Below the pieces are notes generated by a model. The model was not told where the DNA came from. It worked only from the letters and a program-made list of their open reading frames with translations, and searched no databases. Positions 1-8,883 of a stretch of DNA of 64,000 nucleotides are shown here, piece after piece. Numbering within the stretch: the stretch's first letter is position 1; each line of letters opens with the position of its first letter. Where the stretch lies: the NCBI RefSeq assembly GCF_005405085.1, contig NZ_BJDJ01000011.1, positions 1-64,000 on the forward strand. The letters are read 5' to 3'. The position numbers were made by a program, and so were the translations under genes. The DNA comes from Lactiplantibacillus daowaiensis. GTDB lineage: Bacteria > Bacillota > Bacilli > Lactobacillales > Lactobacillaceae.

Positions 1-213
1 TGCCATGCTTATACGCCAGCTGAACGTGGTAGTAATGAACGCTTTAATCGGAATTTACGTTATTTTTATCCTAAAGGGACTCGTTTTGAGCACATTAGTG
101 CTCAAGATTTAACGACGACGTTACTCCAAATTAACCAGCGACCGCTTAAAATACTCGACTGGCAAACACCGTATCAGGTTATGCTGACAAATTTGTCCAA
201 AAATTCGGATTAA
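1..213 (+). mobile_element. IS30-family transposase, C-terminal fragment cut by window edge
   Basis: Reading frame 1 is open from the first base to a TAA at 211-213 and gives 70 residues. It contains ERGSNERFNRNLRYFYPKGT, the typical C-terminal DDE-domain stretch of IS30-type transposases (the catalytic Glu neighbourhood, then a PKGT motif). The start lies outside the window, so whether the gene is intact is unknown. The terminal inverted repeat should lie just after the stop, around 214-240, but it cannot be delimited without the other end. The element ends within about 50 bp of the antiporter start. Confidence 0.8.
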
Positions 214-261
214 ATTTGCAATCTACCATTAGTTATATTAATTAAAAAAGGTGGCGACAAA

Positions 262-1866
262 ATGGGGTTGCTTATTTCAACCGGGGTATTGGTAGTCGCA
301 GCCATGGTCAGTATTGTGATCAATCGGCGCTGGTTACCACGTTTGTCTGTTAATTATGTCAGTCTCTTGATTGGGGCGGTTATCGCAGTCGTGCCGTTTT
401 TAAATCGACTCGTTGAGCAATTTAATTCGGAAGTGTTTATTGGACTGATCGTGGCGCCATTGCTTTATTTTGAGGGTCAAAATACCCGCTTGAATTTGGT
501 AGGTCGCCATGTGCGTGACATTATCAGTTTAACGGTGGGCATGGTGGTATTGTGTGCGGTAGTAGCTGGCTTAGGTGTGCATCTGGGGGCTAGTATCGGG
601 TTACCGTTAGCGTTCATTTTAGCGGCCATCAGTACACCGACCGATGCGACAGCCACAGAATCAGTGACGATGGGACGCATTCTACCGCGGCGGGTGGCGA
701 CGAGCTTAAAATTGGAATCATTATTTAACGATGCTTCTGGGATTATTTTGTTAAATATGGCGGTTCTGTGGTACGTCAATGGTTATATCAATTATTCGCA
801 AACTTTGGTCGATTTCATTTATTCGGCGGGTGGCGGGATTGTTTTTGGGGGCTTAGTTAGTGCCATCATTGTTTATATCCGGCAACATATGTTACGGTCG
901 AAGCTGAACTTTATTAATAATACGTATAATAATGGGACGCCGTTAAAAATCATTTATTTAATGACACCGTTTTTACTTTACTTTGGTGCCGAAGCCATTG
1001 GTGTCTCAGGAATTATCGCGGTTGTCTTTGCGGGATTAGTGCATAATGCAGAAGGTGAACGGAGCGCGTTGGCTAATCCACAGTTGGCCAGTGATATTTA
1101 CCAATTGGTCGGTTTATTGAGTGATATTTTAAACAGCGCGGTTTTTATCGTGCTAGGCATCGTTTTACTGCGAACGACGCTAGATCGTACTGTTTCAACG
1201 AACGGCTCTTGGCTCTGGTTAATTGTTGGGGTCATCTTATATGTAGCCAACCTTGTGGCGCGGTATTTGTATGTGCGGCTCGTCCATCGCATCAATAACC
1301 GACTGGCGTGGATCTTTGCATTAGGTGGGATTCACGGGGCAGTGACCTTTGCGTTGGCGTTCACCGTAGCGGAAACCCAAGTTAAGACAGCCGACTTTAA
1401 CTTAGTCTTGCTGTCTGAAAGTTGTTTGATCATCTTGAGTATGCTAGTGCCAACGATTATTTTCCGTTGGCTCTTGCCAAGCGTCCATGTTGATCAAAAT
1501 ATCGGTAAACAGATGGCACGGATTCGTCAACAAATGATCGATGCCGGGATTGAAACGTTGTGGCAAATGCCAACTTCTGAAGAATTCAAAGCAGCGGTCA
1601 CATTTGATTTACGTTCTCAAAATGGGCACACTTCGGTCAGTCAGTTTATCTCAGAATGGCAACGGATGGTCCGCCATCCTGAATACACGGCAGACCAAAT
1701 GCGGGACTTGATGACGATTTACCGCGGGGTCTTCCAAACAGAACGGGATTACTTGACGGCACAATATGAAACGACCCATCAAATTAGCGAAGATGTTTTC
1801 AATCAGCTTTATCGAGAAATTGCGATGGCTGAGATGGTCGTCCTAGAATATGGGGTCTCAAAATAA
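262..1866 (+). CDS. Na+/H+ antiporter, CPA1 (NhaP/NhaK) family
   Basis: Membrane exchanger of monovalent cations for protons, used in pH and sodium homeostasis. The 534 residues hold about 12 hydrophobic segments in the first 410 residues, then a soluble C-terminal tail of about 120 residues, as in NhaP/NhaK. Family signatures are visible: STPTDATATES near residue 123 and a FNDASG stretch near residue 156 with the conserved Asn-Asp pair. The start follows an AGGTGG ribosome site. A strong hairpin terminator follows the stop, so it is a single-gene unit. The IS30 end immediately upstream means that any promoter lies in about 48 bp or within the element. Family is firm; ion preference is unknown. 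Confidence 0.9.
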   Translation: MGLLISTGVLVVAAMVSIVINRRWLPRLSVNYVSLLIGAVIAVVPFLNRLVEQFNSEVFIGLIVAPLLYFEGQNTRLNLVGRHVRDIISLTVGMVVLCAVVAGLGVHLGASIGLPLAFILAAISTPTDATATESVTMGRILPRRVATSLKLESLFNDASGIILLNMAVLWYVNGYINYSQTLVDFIYSAGGGIVFGGLVSAIIVYIRQHMLRSKLNFINNTYNNGTPLKIIYLMTPFLLYFGAEAIGVSGIIAVVFAGLVHNAEGERSALANPQLASDIYQLVGLLSDILNSAVFIVLGIVLLRTTLDRTVSTNGSWLWLIVGVILYVANLVARYLYVRLVHRINNRLAWIFALGGIHGAVTFALAFTVAETQVKTADFNLVLLSESCLIILSMLVPTIIFRWLLPSVHVDQNIGKQMARIRQQMIDAGIETLWQMPTSEEFKAAVTFDLRSQNGHTSVSQFISEWQRMVRHPEYTADQMRDLMTIYRGVFQTERDYLTAQYETTHQISEDVFNQLYREIAMAEMVVLEYGVSK

Positions 1867-1876
1867 CGGTTAGTTT

Positions 1877-1926
1877 AATCTCCTGGTTCAAAACGCTTAA
1901 TGCTGTTTTGAATCAGGAGATTTTTT
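1877..1926 (+). terminator. Rho-independent terminator after the antiporter
   Basis: A long stem (AATCTCCTGGTTCAAAAC pairing with its near-complement at 1905-1922) is followed by a T run at 1921-1926. Confidence 0.85.
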
Positions 1927-2307
1927 GTACGCAATTGAAGAGGCGTATGAGTGGTTATCACAATTTATTGGGGAAACATTATTTCATTATTATTCTACTG
2001 TAAGTAGTTTATGGTGTAATATTTGCACAACTAGGCACGCTTGACGCCTGTTATGATCGGTATTAATGACACTTTTATCATGTGAATGATCTGGCAATTA
2101 AAAATAGAAATAATTTTTTTCTAATAAATCATGTGGCATTTATCACTAATAACGCTTGCAATTAAGGTGCTATTTAGTGACGTCTGTTAATCGTTATCTG
2201 ACCGATTGCTTTTTGAGGATTACGAGGGGGCATGCCTTTGATGGCTCAGCTAGTAACAACGGGGAAATTCGAGTTTTTGTATTCATTACTTTTTAGGGGA
2301 TGGCGTT
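1927..2307. other. Intergenic leader of the adhesin gene
   Basis: About 380 AT-rich bases without a convincing gene. TTGACG at 2041 with weak -10 candidates (TATTAAT, TAATGA) could be a promoter, but spacing is poor. The ribosome site AGGGGATGG sits just before the ATG at 2308. The rest shows no clear hairpin or repeat. Confidence 0.4.
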
Positions 2308-5300
2308 ATGAAACAATTTAATCAGGGTAATCAACCACATTATAAACATGGTAATTTATGGATCTATGTTGGGTTAGCCACAATTTCAGCGACGTGGCAA
2401 TTAGGACAGTTAACTGCACAAGCAGCCGCGACGACGACAGAGACAACGATACCAACAACGCATAAAGCCGCAACTGATCCAGCGACAACGACTACTGAGT
2501 CACATACGGTAGTGTTATCAAGTCATACGGATCAGGAAACACCAGCGGCGACGGCACCGCAAACACCGACGACAACTACTGCACAACCAACTGGCCAAAC
2601 AGCGACCAACGCGGCGCAACCGACCGCATCGACGACGCCGTCGCAACAATCAGCGCAAACTGAGGCTAAACAGCCACAGGTAAGTACCACAACGCAACCC
2701 GTCCAAGCTGACAAACCAGTGACGTCTGTTAAGCCGGACGATGCTAGTGACACACCAGCTAATCAGCCAGCTGCGACTGATCAAGTTGACCAGCAAACTG
2801 AAACGACGCCTACGCAAGTAACGGCGGTCCAACCAACGCCGTCGCAAACCACACCGACGACGCCAGCACCTACCAAAGTTCAGGCATGGCCAGCACGCAT
2901 GAGTAAGGCAATGGTTGCGCCAGATCTTGCGACGAGTGTGGCGAATGATCCGACCGGTATCGATTGGAAAATCACGGCGGATGGGACGTTACATTTGGCT
3001 GCCGGGACATTAGCGGATTTAAGTGATAACGTTGATGTGAGTCCTTGGCAAAAGTACCAAAACCAAATTAAAACAATCGATTTTGATGGCCCAGTCGTTG
3101 CGAGTGCCGGGATCAATGGCTTATTCAGTGGACTAAGCAATGTTAAGACAATTAATAATCTAACTAATTTGGATACGACTAACGCGACTGATATGGGGAG
3201 CATGTTCAAGTACATGACGGCCCTAACTAGCCTAGATTTATCTAAATTCAAAACGAGTAACGTTCATTGGATGAATAATATGTTCGATGGCGATGCGGGG
3301 CTAACGTCATTGGATGTGACCGGCTTTGATACGGGTAATGTCTATGATATGGCTCGGATGTTTGCGGGGCTGGATGGGTTGACTAGTTTGGATTTGAGCC
3401 AACTAAATACCAAGTCAGTCGGTTATGATCCCGGTGACACCGGGACGTTTACGTTAAACGAATTAGTAGCGGGCGGCTTTAACTCGCAATTGGCGACTTT
3501 AAAGCTACCGACATTTGATTTGACGAATGTGCCAGAAATGCAATATGTGTTTGAAAACTTGAATCAATTAACTAGTCTGACCTTAAGTAGCGTCAATCAT
3601 GGGAGTCGGGCGATTGATTATAGTGGCATGTTAAGCATGATGGCTAAGCTGAAAACTTTAGACCTGGCGAACTTTCAACTTAACAATGCTGATAATACTG
3701 ACAATCTACTGAGTCAGTTACCGGCGCTAACCACTTTAACGTTGGGACCCCAAAATACACTAGGTGCTTTTACTCAGCTGGAAGGTAGTGCTGGTAGCTA
3801 TTTAGATCAATGGGTATCCCAAAATGATGGTACAACTTACAGCACGTTTGACTTAACCAATTTATATGGCAGTAATCGTGATACCGCAGTATTGGATACG
3901 TATACGCATAAAAGCTTCTTTACGGGTAAAGCAACGACCCAGTTGGCGGGTCCTAAGGCGACTTGGAATCCATTACACAATATTACGGTCCTAGATGCAT
4001 TTATGGGGACTGAGGATCAGACCGACCAACAGCTGTATACGTTTGATGGTCAAACCTTGTATAACGCGGATGGGACTGAGCATACTGGTGAACTTAATAC
4101 GGGCAGTCTGACGAGTATGCAACATCCAATTACCGTGACGATTACCGATGCGCAAGGTCAATCAGTCACGCCAGCAGAACTTGCGGCGCAACCAGGGGTT
4201 TATGCGATCCATTACGCGACTGAAGATAATTTTGGCAATCCAATGACAACTGATGGTGCTGTCACGGTAATCGCAACCAAAGCCACGGTCAAAGCTAAGT
4301 CGACGGACCAACCAGTTTTGATTGGCCCCGCTACTAGCCAATTGACTTGGCAAGCTAGTGATAATTTTGCTTCAGCGACCGATGCTCAGGGGCAAGCCTT
4401 GGCACTTGATCAATTGACAGCGGTGACCATTACTCGTGATCAAACGCCGGTCGATACGGTCGACTATACTAAAGCTGGGACTTATGCCATCACGTATCAA
4501 TATACGGATCCGGCTGGTAATGAACGGACTGACACGGTCACAGTGGTAGTCAAGGCGTCGGCCGCTGCCGTTAGCGTTAAACAAGCCACGGTCACGTTTT
4601 TTGCGGGTAATCAGCATACGACTTGGTCGGCCTTAGCAAACCTTGACCAGGTGACCGATGCAACCGGTCAACCGACGACTTTAACTCGGGTCACGGTGAC
4701 TAAGGATGGCCAGCCAACAGCCACGAATCAAGTTGAGCCAGCTAAGGCGGGGGTGTATACCGTCACGTATACGTATGCTGATGTGGTTGGCAATCAAAAG
4801 ACAGCAACGACTACGGTGACGGTTAAACCATCGTTAGCGGACTTACAAACGCAACCCGTGACGAAATATGCAGGTGGACAGGCACAATGGCAAGCAGCTG
4901 ATAATTTACAGTTCGGGACTGACGAAAATGGGCAGCCATTAACCGCAACTAGTCCAGGGATGGTCGTGACCGTGGCTGCTGAAAATGGTGAGCCAGTCGT
5001 TAATACCAAAGTCCCGGGCGTGTATACCATCACGTATACGTACACTGATGTTGATGGTAATACGATAACGGCCAATGCGCCATTGACCGTTAAAGCTTCA
5101 GCAGCACGACTAACACCAACTACGGTCAATCAAACGTATTATGCCGATGCCCAGCAACCGTTACCGTGGGATGCAGCCGCTGGTTTGGCCCAGTCATTGA
5201 GTGCGACGGGACAACCCCTACCAATAACAGCGTTACAGTTGCGTTTAGATAGTCAGCTAGTAACGGGGCCGACTTTGCCACTAACAGTCGGCCAACATCA

Positions 5301-6045
5301 GGTGACTTATACGTACACTGACCCAGATGGGAACGTGACGACGACGGTTGTGCCAGTGACCGTTAAAGCCGACCAAGCAGATTTTGTATTAACGACGACT
5401 AATCCCACGATTACAGCAGGTCAGAGCTGGTCGGCTTTAAGTAATGTTGCCAGTTTAGTGACGACTGATGGTCATCAAGTTTCACCAACTGCGGTGACGG
5501 TCACTTATCGGCAAGCTGGCCAGTTAGTGCCAGCTTCAGCGTTATCACAGCCCGGTATTTACACGGTTCAGTATCAGTATACTGATACGACTGGTAAGCA
5601 ATTGACCCAGCAGGCAACTTTGACGGTGGTCGCACCAACACCAGTGACACCAATTCAACCAACAACACCTGGTCAACCTACTAATCCAACCACGCCGGTG
5701 GCGACAACAGTACCAACAAAACCAGAGGCGCCATCGCCAGTTGAGCCAACGACGGGGCAGAAAGTTAAGCAGGCGATGCCTAAAAAGCAGTCAGATCCAA
5801 CGACGGTTAACATAGTACCGGTCAGTCAACGAACAATTGCAGTGCCAGTACAAGTGTCAACGACCGTTAAACCAACGTCAAAAGTGCCAACGCGCACACC
5901 GCTTAAGGCGTCGGCGGCTAAGGCTAAACAAGACACATTACCACAAACTGATGAGGTAACGAATCAGTCTCAACGACATGGTTTCGGATTGTTGCTACTA
6001 GCTATTTTCAGTCCACTGCTATTTTGGCGTAAACGGCGGTCTTAA
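2308..6045 (+). CDS. LPQTxE-anchored surface adhesin with BspA-like and Ig-like repeats
   Basis: Large cell-wall-anchored protein of 1245 residues. An N-terminal YK-G--W-type signal peptide (YKHGNLWIY near residues 12-20) precedes an Ala-rich cleavage region near residue 40. A Thr/Pro/Gln-rich low-complexity stalk runs to about residue 200. Residues about 270-480 carry BspA/DUF285 repeats with LTSLDLS and MFxG elements. Six Ig-like units of roughly 85-90 residues follow (about 600-1110), each ending in GxYTxTYxYTDxxGN and a VTVK strand. A second Pro/Thr-rich segment leads to LPQTDE at 1211, a hydrophobic helix and RKRRS. This is the sortase A substrate layout of the L. plantarum group. An adhesive role is inferred; the ligand is unknown. 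Confidence 0.92.
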   Translation: MKQFNQGNQPHYKHGNLWIYVGLATISATWQLGQLTAQAAATTTETTIPTTHKAATDPATTTTESHTVVLSSHTDQETPAATAPQTPTTTTAQPTGQTATNAAQPTASTTPSQQSAQTEAKQPQVSTTTQPVQADKPVTSVKPDDASDTPANQPAATDQVDQQTETTPTQVTAVQPTPSQTTPTTPAPTKVQAWPARMSKAMVAPDLATSVANDPTGIDWKITADGTLHLAAGTLADLSDNVDVSPWQKYQNQIKTIDFDGPVVASAGINGLFSGLSNVKTINNLTNLDTTNATDMGSMFKYMTALTSLDLSKFKTSNVHWMNNMFDGDAGLTSLDVTGFDTGNVYDMARMFAGLDGLTSLDLSQLNTKSVGYDPGDTGTFTLNELVAGGFNSQLATLKLPTFDLTNVPEMQYVFENLNQLTSLTLSSVNHGSRAIDYSGMLSMMAKLKTLDLANFQLNNADNTDNLLSQLPALTTLTLGPQNTLGAFTQLEGSAGSYLDQWVSQNDGTTYSTFDLTNLYGSNRDTAVLDTYTHKSFFTGKATTQLAGPKATWNPLHNITVLDAFMGTEDQTDQQLYTFDGQTLYNADGTEHTGELNTGSLTSMQHPITVTITDAQGQSVTPAELAAQPGVYAIHYATEDNFGNPMTTDGAVTVIATKATVKAKSTDQPVLIGPATSQLTWQASDNFASATDAQGQALALDQLTAVTITRDQTPVDTVDYTKAGTYAITYQYTDPAGNERTDTVTVVVKASAAAVSVKQATVTFFAGNQHTTWSALANLDQVTDATGQPTTLTRVTVTKDGQPTATNQVEPAKAGVYTVTYTYADVVGNQKTATTTVTVKPSLADLQTQPVTKYAGGQAQWQAADNLQFGTDENGQPLTATSPGMVVTVAAENGEPVVNTKVPGVYTITYTYTDVDGNTITANAPLTVKASAARLTPTTVNQTYYADAQQPLPWDAAAGLAQSLSATGQPLPITALQLRLDSQLVTGPTLPLTVGQHQVTYTYTDPDGNVTTTVVPVTVKADQADFVLTTTNPTITAGQSWSALSNVASLVTTDGHQVSPTAVTVTYRQAGQLVPASALSQPGIYTVQYQYTDTTGKQLTQQATLTVVAPTPVTPIQPTTPGQPTNPTTPVATTVPTKPEAPSPVEPTTGQKVKQAMPKKQSDPTTVNIVPVSQRTIAVPVQVSTTVKPTSKVPTRTPLKASAAKAKQDTLPQTDEVTNQSQRHGFGLLLLAIFSPLLFWRKRRS

Positions 6046-6065
6046 AGATAAAATAAGCTTAGACT

Positions 6066-6121
6066 AAAAACGACCCTCACAGCTGACACCATTAAACGTA
6101 TCAGCTGCGAGGGTCGTTTTA
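6066..6121. terminator. Bidirectional terminator between convergent genes
   Basis: AAAACGACCCTC and GAGGGTCGTTTT form the outer stem, with AGCTGA/TCAGCT inside. A runs on one side and T runs on the other serve both the adhesin and the small membrane gene on the minus strand. Confidence 0.85.
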
Positions 6122-6442
6122 CAATTGCTGATCCAATCGTCGAATTGCGAGATATTCGACGATTTGGCCAAGCATAATTAAAAGGGCGGCAATGAGCAAG
6201 GCTCGGTCTAAACGAATTAAGACGGTGCCAGCGGTGAAAAGTAAGCCGACGGTGACGAGGCAAATTAAAATAACAAGGCCTTCATAGTAAGCTTTAGTTA
6301 AAGTGTTGGCGCGCAATCGAATCAGTTGCCAACGTTCATCATTCCGATACTTTCGCTGGCGATTAGCAATTTGCCAGTTGGCGAAAAGATATAAGAACAG
6401 GACCAAAATAATCAGTGCAAGTAGTAAGCGTTGTATAGCCAT
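6119..6442 (-). CDS. Small three-helix membrane protein, partner of an Xre regulator
   Basis: About 107 residues with hydrophobic segments near residues 5-20, 55-75 and 78-95. The start is set at MAIQRLLLA because AGAAGGTC lies six bases upstream; an upstream in-frame Met has no such site. It overlaps the end of the broken helix-turn-helix gene by 31 bases. Small Xre regulators next to a small integral membrane protein are a common Firmicutes pair, so a joint role in membrane sensing is plausible. Function is not known. Confidence 0.65.
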   Translation of the reverse strand: MAIQRLLLALIILVLFLYLFANWQIANRQRKYRNDERWQLIRLRANTLTKAYYEGLVILICLVTVGLLFTAGTVLIRLDRALLIAALLIMLGQIVEYLAIRRLDQQL

Positions 6443-6669
6443 TGGTTGACCTTCTGATAAAAAATAGCTTCTATTTGACAATTAAAAGTTTGGGCGATTT
6501 TAAAAGCCAATTCTAACGATGGTAAGTAGCGGCCTTTTTCAATCGAGATAACGGCCTGCCGAGATACTTGAAGACGGGCGGCTAAATCGGCTTGCGTTCA
6601 GTCATTTTTGACGCGATACAGTTTAAGGCGGTTTTGAATCAATGTCACACCAACTTTACAAAATGTCAT
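6412..6669 (-). pseudogene. Small Xre-family regulator interrupted by an in-frame TGA
   Basis: Read from the ATG at 6669 (or GTG at 6648), the frame gives NRLKLYRVKND, a TGA at 6600-6598, then TQADLAARLQVSRQAVISIE and a further 37 residues to a TGA at 6414-6412. The stop replaces a position that is usually Trp in this family (NDWTQ..LA), so a single TGG to TGA change explains it. No start codon lies just after the stop for reinitiation. Intact relatives are compact Xre/YgzD-type repressors of about 70 residues. It could also be a sequencing error. Confidence 0.8.
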
Positions 6670-6722
6670 GGGTTCTTTACATCAAGTATCGGACAAAAAG
6701 AATCCGCTTACAACACAACGTC

Positions 6723-6767
6723 AAAAAAAGATGCTTGCTGCGAAAAGTCGCGGTAAGCATCCTTTTT
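6723..6767 (-). terminator. Terminator of the secreted-protein gene
   Basis: GATGCTTGC pairs with GTAAGCATC around a short inner stem. Read on the minus strand it is followed by a run of seven T. Confidence 0.75.
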
Positions 6768-6777
6768 AAGTGGTCAA

Positions 6778-7632
6778 TTAGTCATCTTCAAGAAAATCGC
6801 GCGTTTCAATGGCCTGACCCACAAAGTAGGATTTTTGATTGATCTTGTAAGTCGTCCAGTAGCTATCAAAACCGTAACCAGCAAGCGTATAACTCTGATG
6901 ATGTTTTTTCGGGTTATGCGTAATCGTTAACCGATAATGCCCGGTACTGATTTTCTTATTGGGTAGCCCTTTAATGGCTTTCGGATAATCGATGATCGTC
7001 GTTTTACCCTTATATGTTACTTTAGAGACCTTGACTGAGGCGGTCGGTTTCCAAATGAATCGCGCCCCATCCATTGTTTCTTCAGCCCCAGAGCCGTAAC
7101 CATATTTGGTCATCGCTTTAGTATCGTAATATTGCAAGTAATTGTCCAAGGTGAGATAGAAGGCAGCGGGATTCGTGAAATCATCGTTTTTAGTCGTCTT
7201 AAACCCAGTCCCAGCTTGGAACAATAATGCGCGGGTCGGCACCGCTAACTTGACCGCTTTGAAGTTGGCGGTCGTCAGTGGGATGTCTGAAATCTTATTT
7301 TTGTTCATGCTATCAAATTTTAGTTTTTTGATGCGGTTATAATGAACGGCCCCGGATGTAAAGGCGGCGGTCACGATTTGGTGACCATTTTGATAGCTGC
7401 CACCGAAACCGGCGATTTGTAAAAGCGCGCCTTTATGTTTCAACAGCTTTTTATACTTAGTCCCGGATTTTTGATAAATCCCCACGTACATGTTTTTCTT
7501 TAAACGCACATATTTAGTTGTTTCTGGTAGATAGGTAGTGCTTGTCGTTTTTGTCGTGGCTTGCGCGGTCAGGCCAGTTAGCCCTAAGCCACCAAGTAAG
7601 ACAAGTGCGGCCCCCATGACTGATTTTTGCAT
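6778..7632 (-). CDS. Secreted protein of unknown function
   Basis: 284 residues with a classical signal peptide (MQKSVMG, hydrophobic core, LTAQATTK near residue 27). The mature part is basic and Lys/Thr-rich with many short beta-type stretches and no recognised catalytic motif. Residues near 95-105 (GGSYQNGHQ) and 160-180 (YDTKAMTKYGYGSGAEE) are Gly/Tyr rich. The start follows AAGGGAG. It has its own terminator and stands alone. The type is common among extracellular proteins of lactobacilli; I do not recognise a domain. Function is unassigned. Confidence 0.8.
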   Translation of the reverse strand: MQKSVMGAALVLLGGLGLTGLTAQATTKTTSTTYLPETTKYVRLKKNMYVGIYQKSGTKYKKLLKHKGALLQIAGFGGSYQNGHQIVTAAFTSGAVHYNRIKKLKFDSMNKNKISDIPLTTANFKAVKLAVPTRALLFQAGTGFKTTKNDDFTNPAAFYLTLDNYLQYYDTKAMTKYGYGSGAEETMDGARFIWKPTASVKVSKVTYKGKTTIIDYPKAIKGLPNKKISTGHYRLTITHNPKKHHQSYTLAGYGFDSYWTTYKINQKSYFVGQAIETRDFLEDD

Positions 7633-7747
7633 GTGAACAGAACTCCCTTGATTAAAAGTGGGTCTTAAACGTACCCCATCATTAGTTTAACGCAGGTAAC
7701 GCGGGATTAACACTAGCGAAATAAACATCAGAGATAAACTAAAACAA

Positions 7748-7774
7748 TTGTAACACGTTACTTTAACTAAATGA
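7748..7774. repeat. Copy 1 of a dispersed element TTGTAAC-N3-TTACTTTAACTAAA
   Basis: The 27-base segment matches the minus-strand segment at 57222-57248 at nearly every base outside three central positions. Its core CGTTACTTTAACTAAA recurs exactly at 18115-18130. It lies 116-142 bases upstream of the start of the secreted-protein gene at 7632. Confidence 0.6.
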
Positions 7775-7817
7775 CTCACAACCAACCACACCCAAAACTC
7801 AGGTTACCGCAGCCCAC

Positions 7818-7848
7818 GAAAAAAGTCATCTCCTAATTGAGATGACTT
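7818..7848 (-). terminator. Terminator of plsY
   Basis: AAGTCATCTC/GAGATGACTT hairpin with a six-base T run on the minus strand, just past the plsY stop. Confidence 0.85.
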
Positions 7849-7856
7849 CACTCGAT

Positions 7857-8474
7857 CTAAGCTTGTTTATTTTGCCGATGCCGCCAACCAACCCCAAAGT
7901 GGACCATTGATTCGGTCCCAGCCTTGATACGGGCGATGTTGGCCTTGTGGCGATAAAAGATAAAAATCGTTAAGATGACGGCAATGACGGAAAGAATCCA
8001 ATCTTGATAATAAAAGATCGCGATGAGACTGACGAGCGTTAATGACGCCATACTGGCGACGCTGACCATGCTGGTCAAATAAACGAGACTAAACATGATG
8101 GCACTGGCAATTAAGAAAAAGTGCCAGTTGTAAGCAAGCAAGATGCCGGCGCTAGTCGCGACCGCTTTACCACCTTTAAAGCCAATAAAGATGGAGAACG
8201 TATGGCCTAAAATTGCTGCGAGTCCAATCAACAACGCATTGACTGGAACGTGTAAGAGGGCTGGTTGGGCCGCTGCGAGCGTCCCTTTTAAAATATCCAT
8301 CGCCATTACGATCGTTCCCGCCGTGGGTCCTAAGACCCGGTAGGTGTTCGTCGTGCCAATGTTACCACTGCCGGATTGTCGAATATCGGTATGGAAAAAG
8401 AGCTTGCCGATAATGACCCCCGACGGAATCGAACCTAGTAAATAGGCCACGACCAACATGATTAAAATTTCCAC
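7857..8474 (-). CDS. plsY: Glycerol-3-phosphate acyltransferase PlsY
   Basis: Integral membrane enzyme that transfers the acyl group from acyl-phosphate to glycerol-3-phosphate, the first step of phosphatidic acid synthesis. Visible signatures are GSIPSG near the N-terminus, GSGNIGTTN near residue 37, GHTFSIF with [11 protein letters not shown] near residue 90-105, and five hydrophobic spans. I place the start at the GTG at 8474, eight bases after AGGAGG, giving 205 residues, the usual family length; an upstream in-frame ATG would add a non-conserved leader. Divergent from parE, with a terminator downstream. Confidence 0.93.
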   Translation of the reverse strand: MEILIMLVVAYLLGSIPSGVIIGKLFFHTDIRQSGSGNIGTTNTYRVLGPTAGTIVMAMDILKGTLAAAQPALLHVPVNALLIGLAAILGHTFSIFIGFKGGKAVATSAGILLAYNWHFFLIASAIMFSLVYLTSMVSVASMASLTLVSLIAIFYYQDWILSVIAVILTIFIFYRHKANIARIKAGTESMVHFGVGWRHRQNKQA

Positions 8475-8553
8475 AGTTGGTTCCTCCTGCAATAGAGTCA
8501 ACCAATATTTTAGCATTGTTTATGGTTTGGTGGGGGGCTTTTGACTAAAAAGT

Positions 8554-8582
8554 TTGACAATTTCAAATGGGCTGTTTACAAT
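8554..8582 (+). promoter_or_regulatory. Consensus sigma-A promoter upstream of parE
   Basis: TTGACA at 8554-8559, a 17-base spacer, and TACAAT at 8577-8582. It points toward parE, leaving a leader of about 295 bases. Confidence 0.75.
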
Positions 8583-8586
8583 TAAG

Positions 8587-8600
8587 CGAACATACATTCG
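8587..8600. promoter_or_regulatory. LexA/DinR-type operator at the parE promoter start site
   Basis: CGAACATACATTCG fits the Gram-positive LexA box CGAAC-N4-GTTCG at all but one specified base. It covers the expected transcription start of the promoter at 8554-8582, a repressing position. It also lies 113 bases upstream of plsY on the other strand. Confidence 0.6.
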
Positions 8601-8768
8601 CGGTGGCAAAAAACGGCATTTTTAAGGTCAGCAAACTTAAACGGAACAATTAACATGATTTTTAGTGGTCGGTACGTCAATTCAGTTTACGACGAACGAC
8701 AAAATCAGCTTAAAACTCGCCTGATAAGCATTAAAAATTAGTAAATTGAGTAGAAATCAGGTTTGCTG

Positions 8769-8777
8769 TGCTATAAT
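8769..8777 (+). promoter_or_regulatory. Second, extended -10 promoter of parE
   Basis: TGCTATAAT is an extended -10 element. The TTGAGT upstream is at a long 20-base spacing, so the -35 is weak. It would supply LexA-independent basal transcription. Confidence 0.45.
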
Positions 8778-8883
8778 TTAATCTGCGCGGTTTTAACCAG
8801 TCGCGGTATCAGTGTAAAGAAAGCGCCTTACCTGGTGAATTATCACCAATTGGGCTAAGACGTTATAAAGGAGCAAATCATGA

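Noticed and set aside
2041-2070. TTGACG as promoter of the adhesin
   Set aside because: No -10 at 16-18 bases that fits the consensus well enough.
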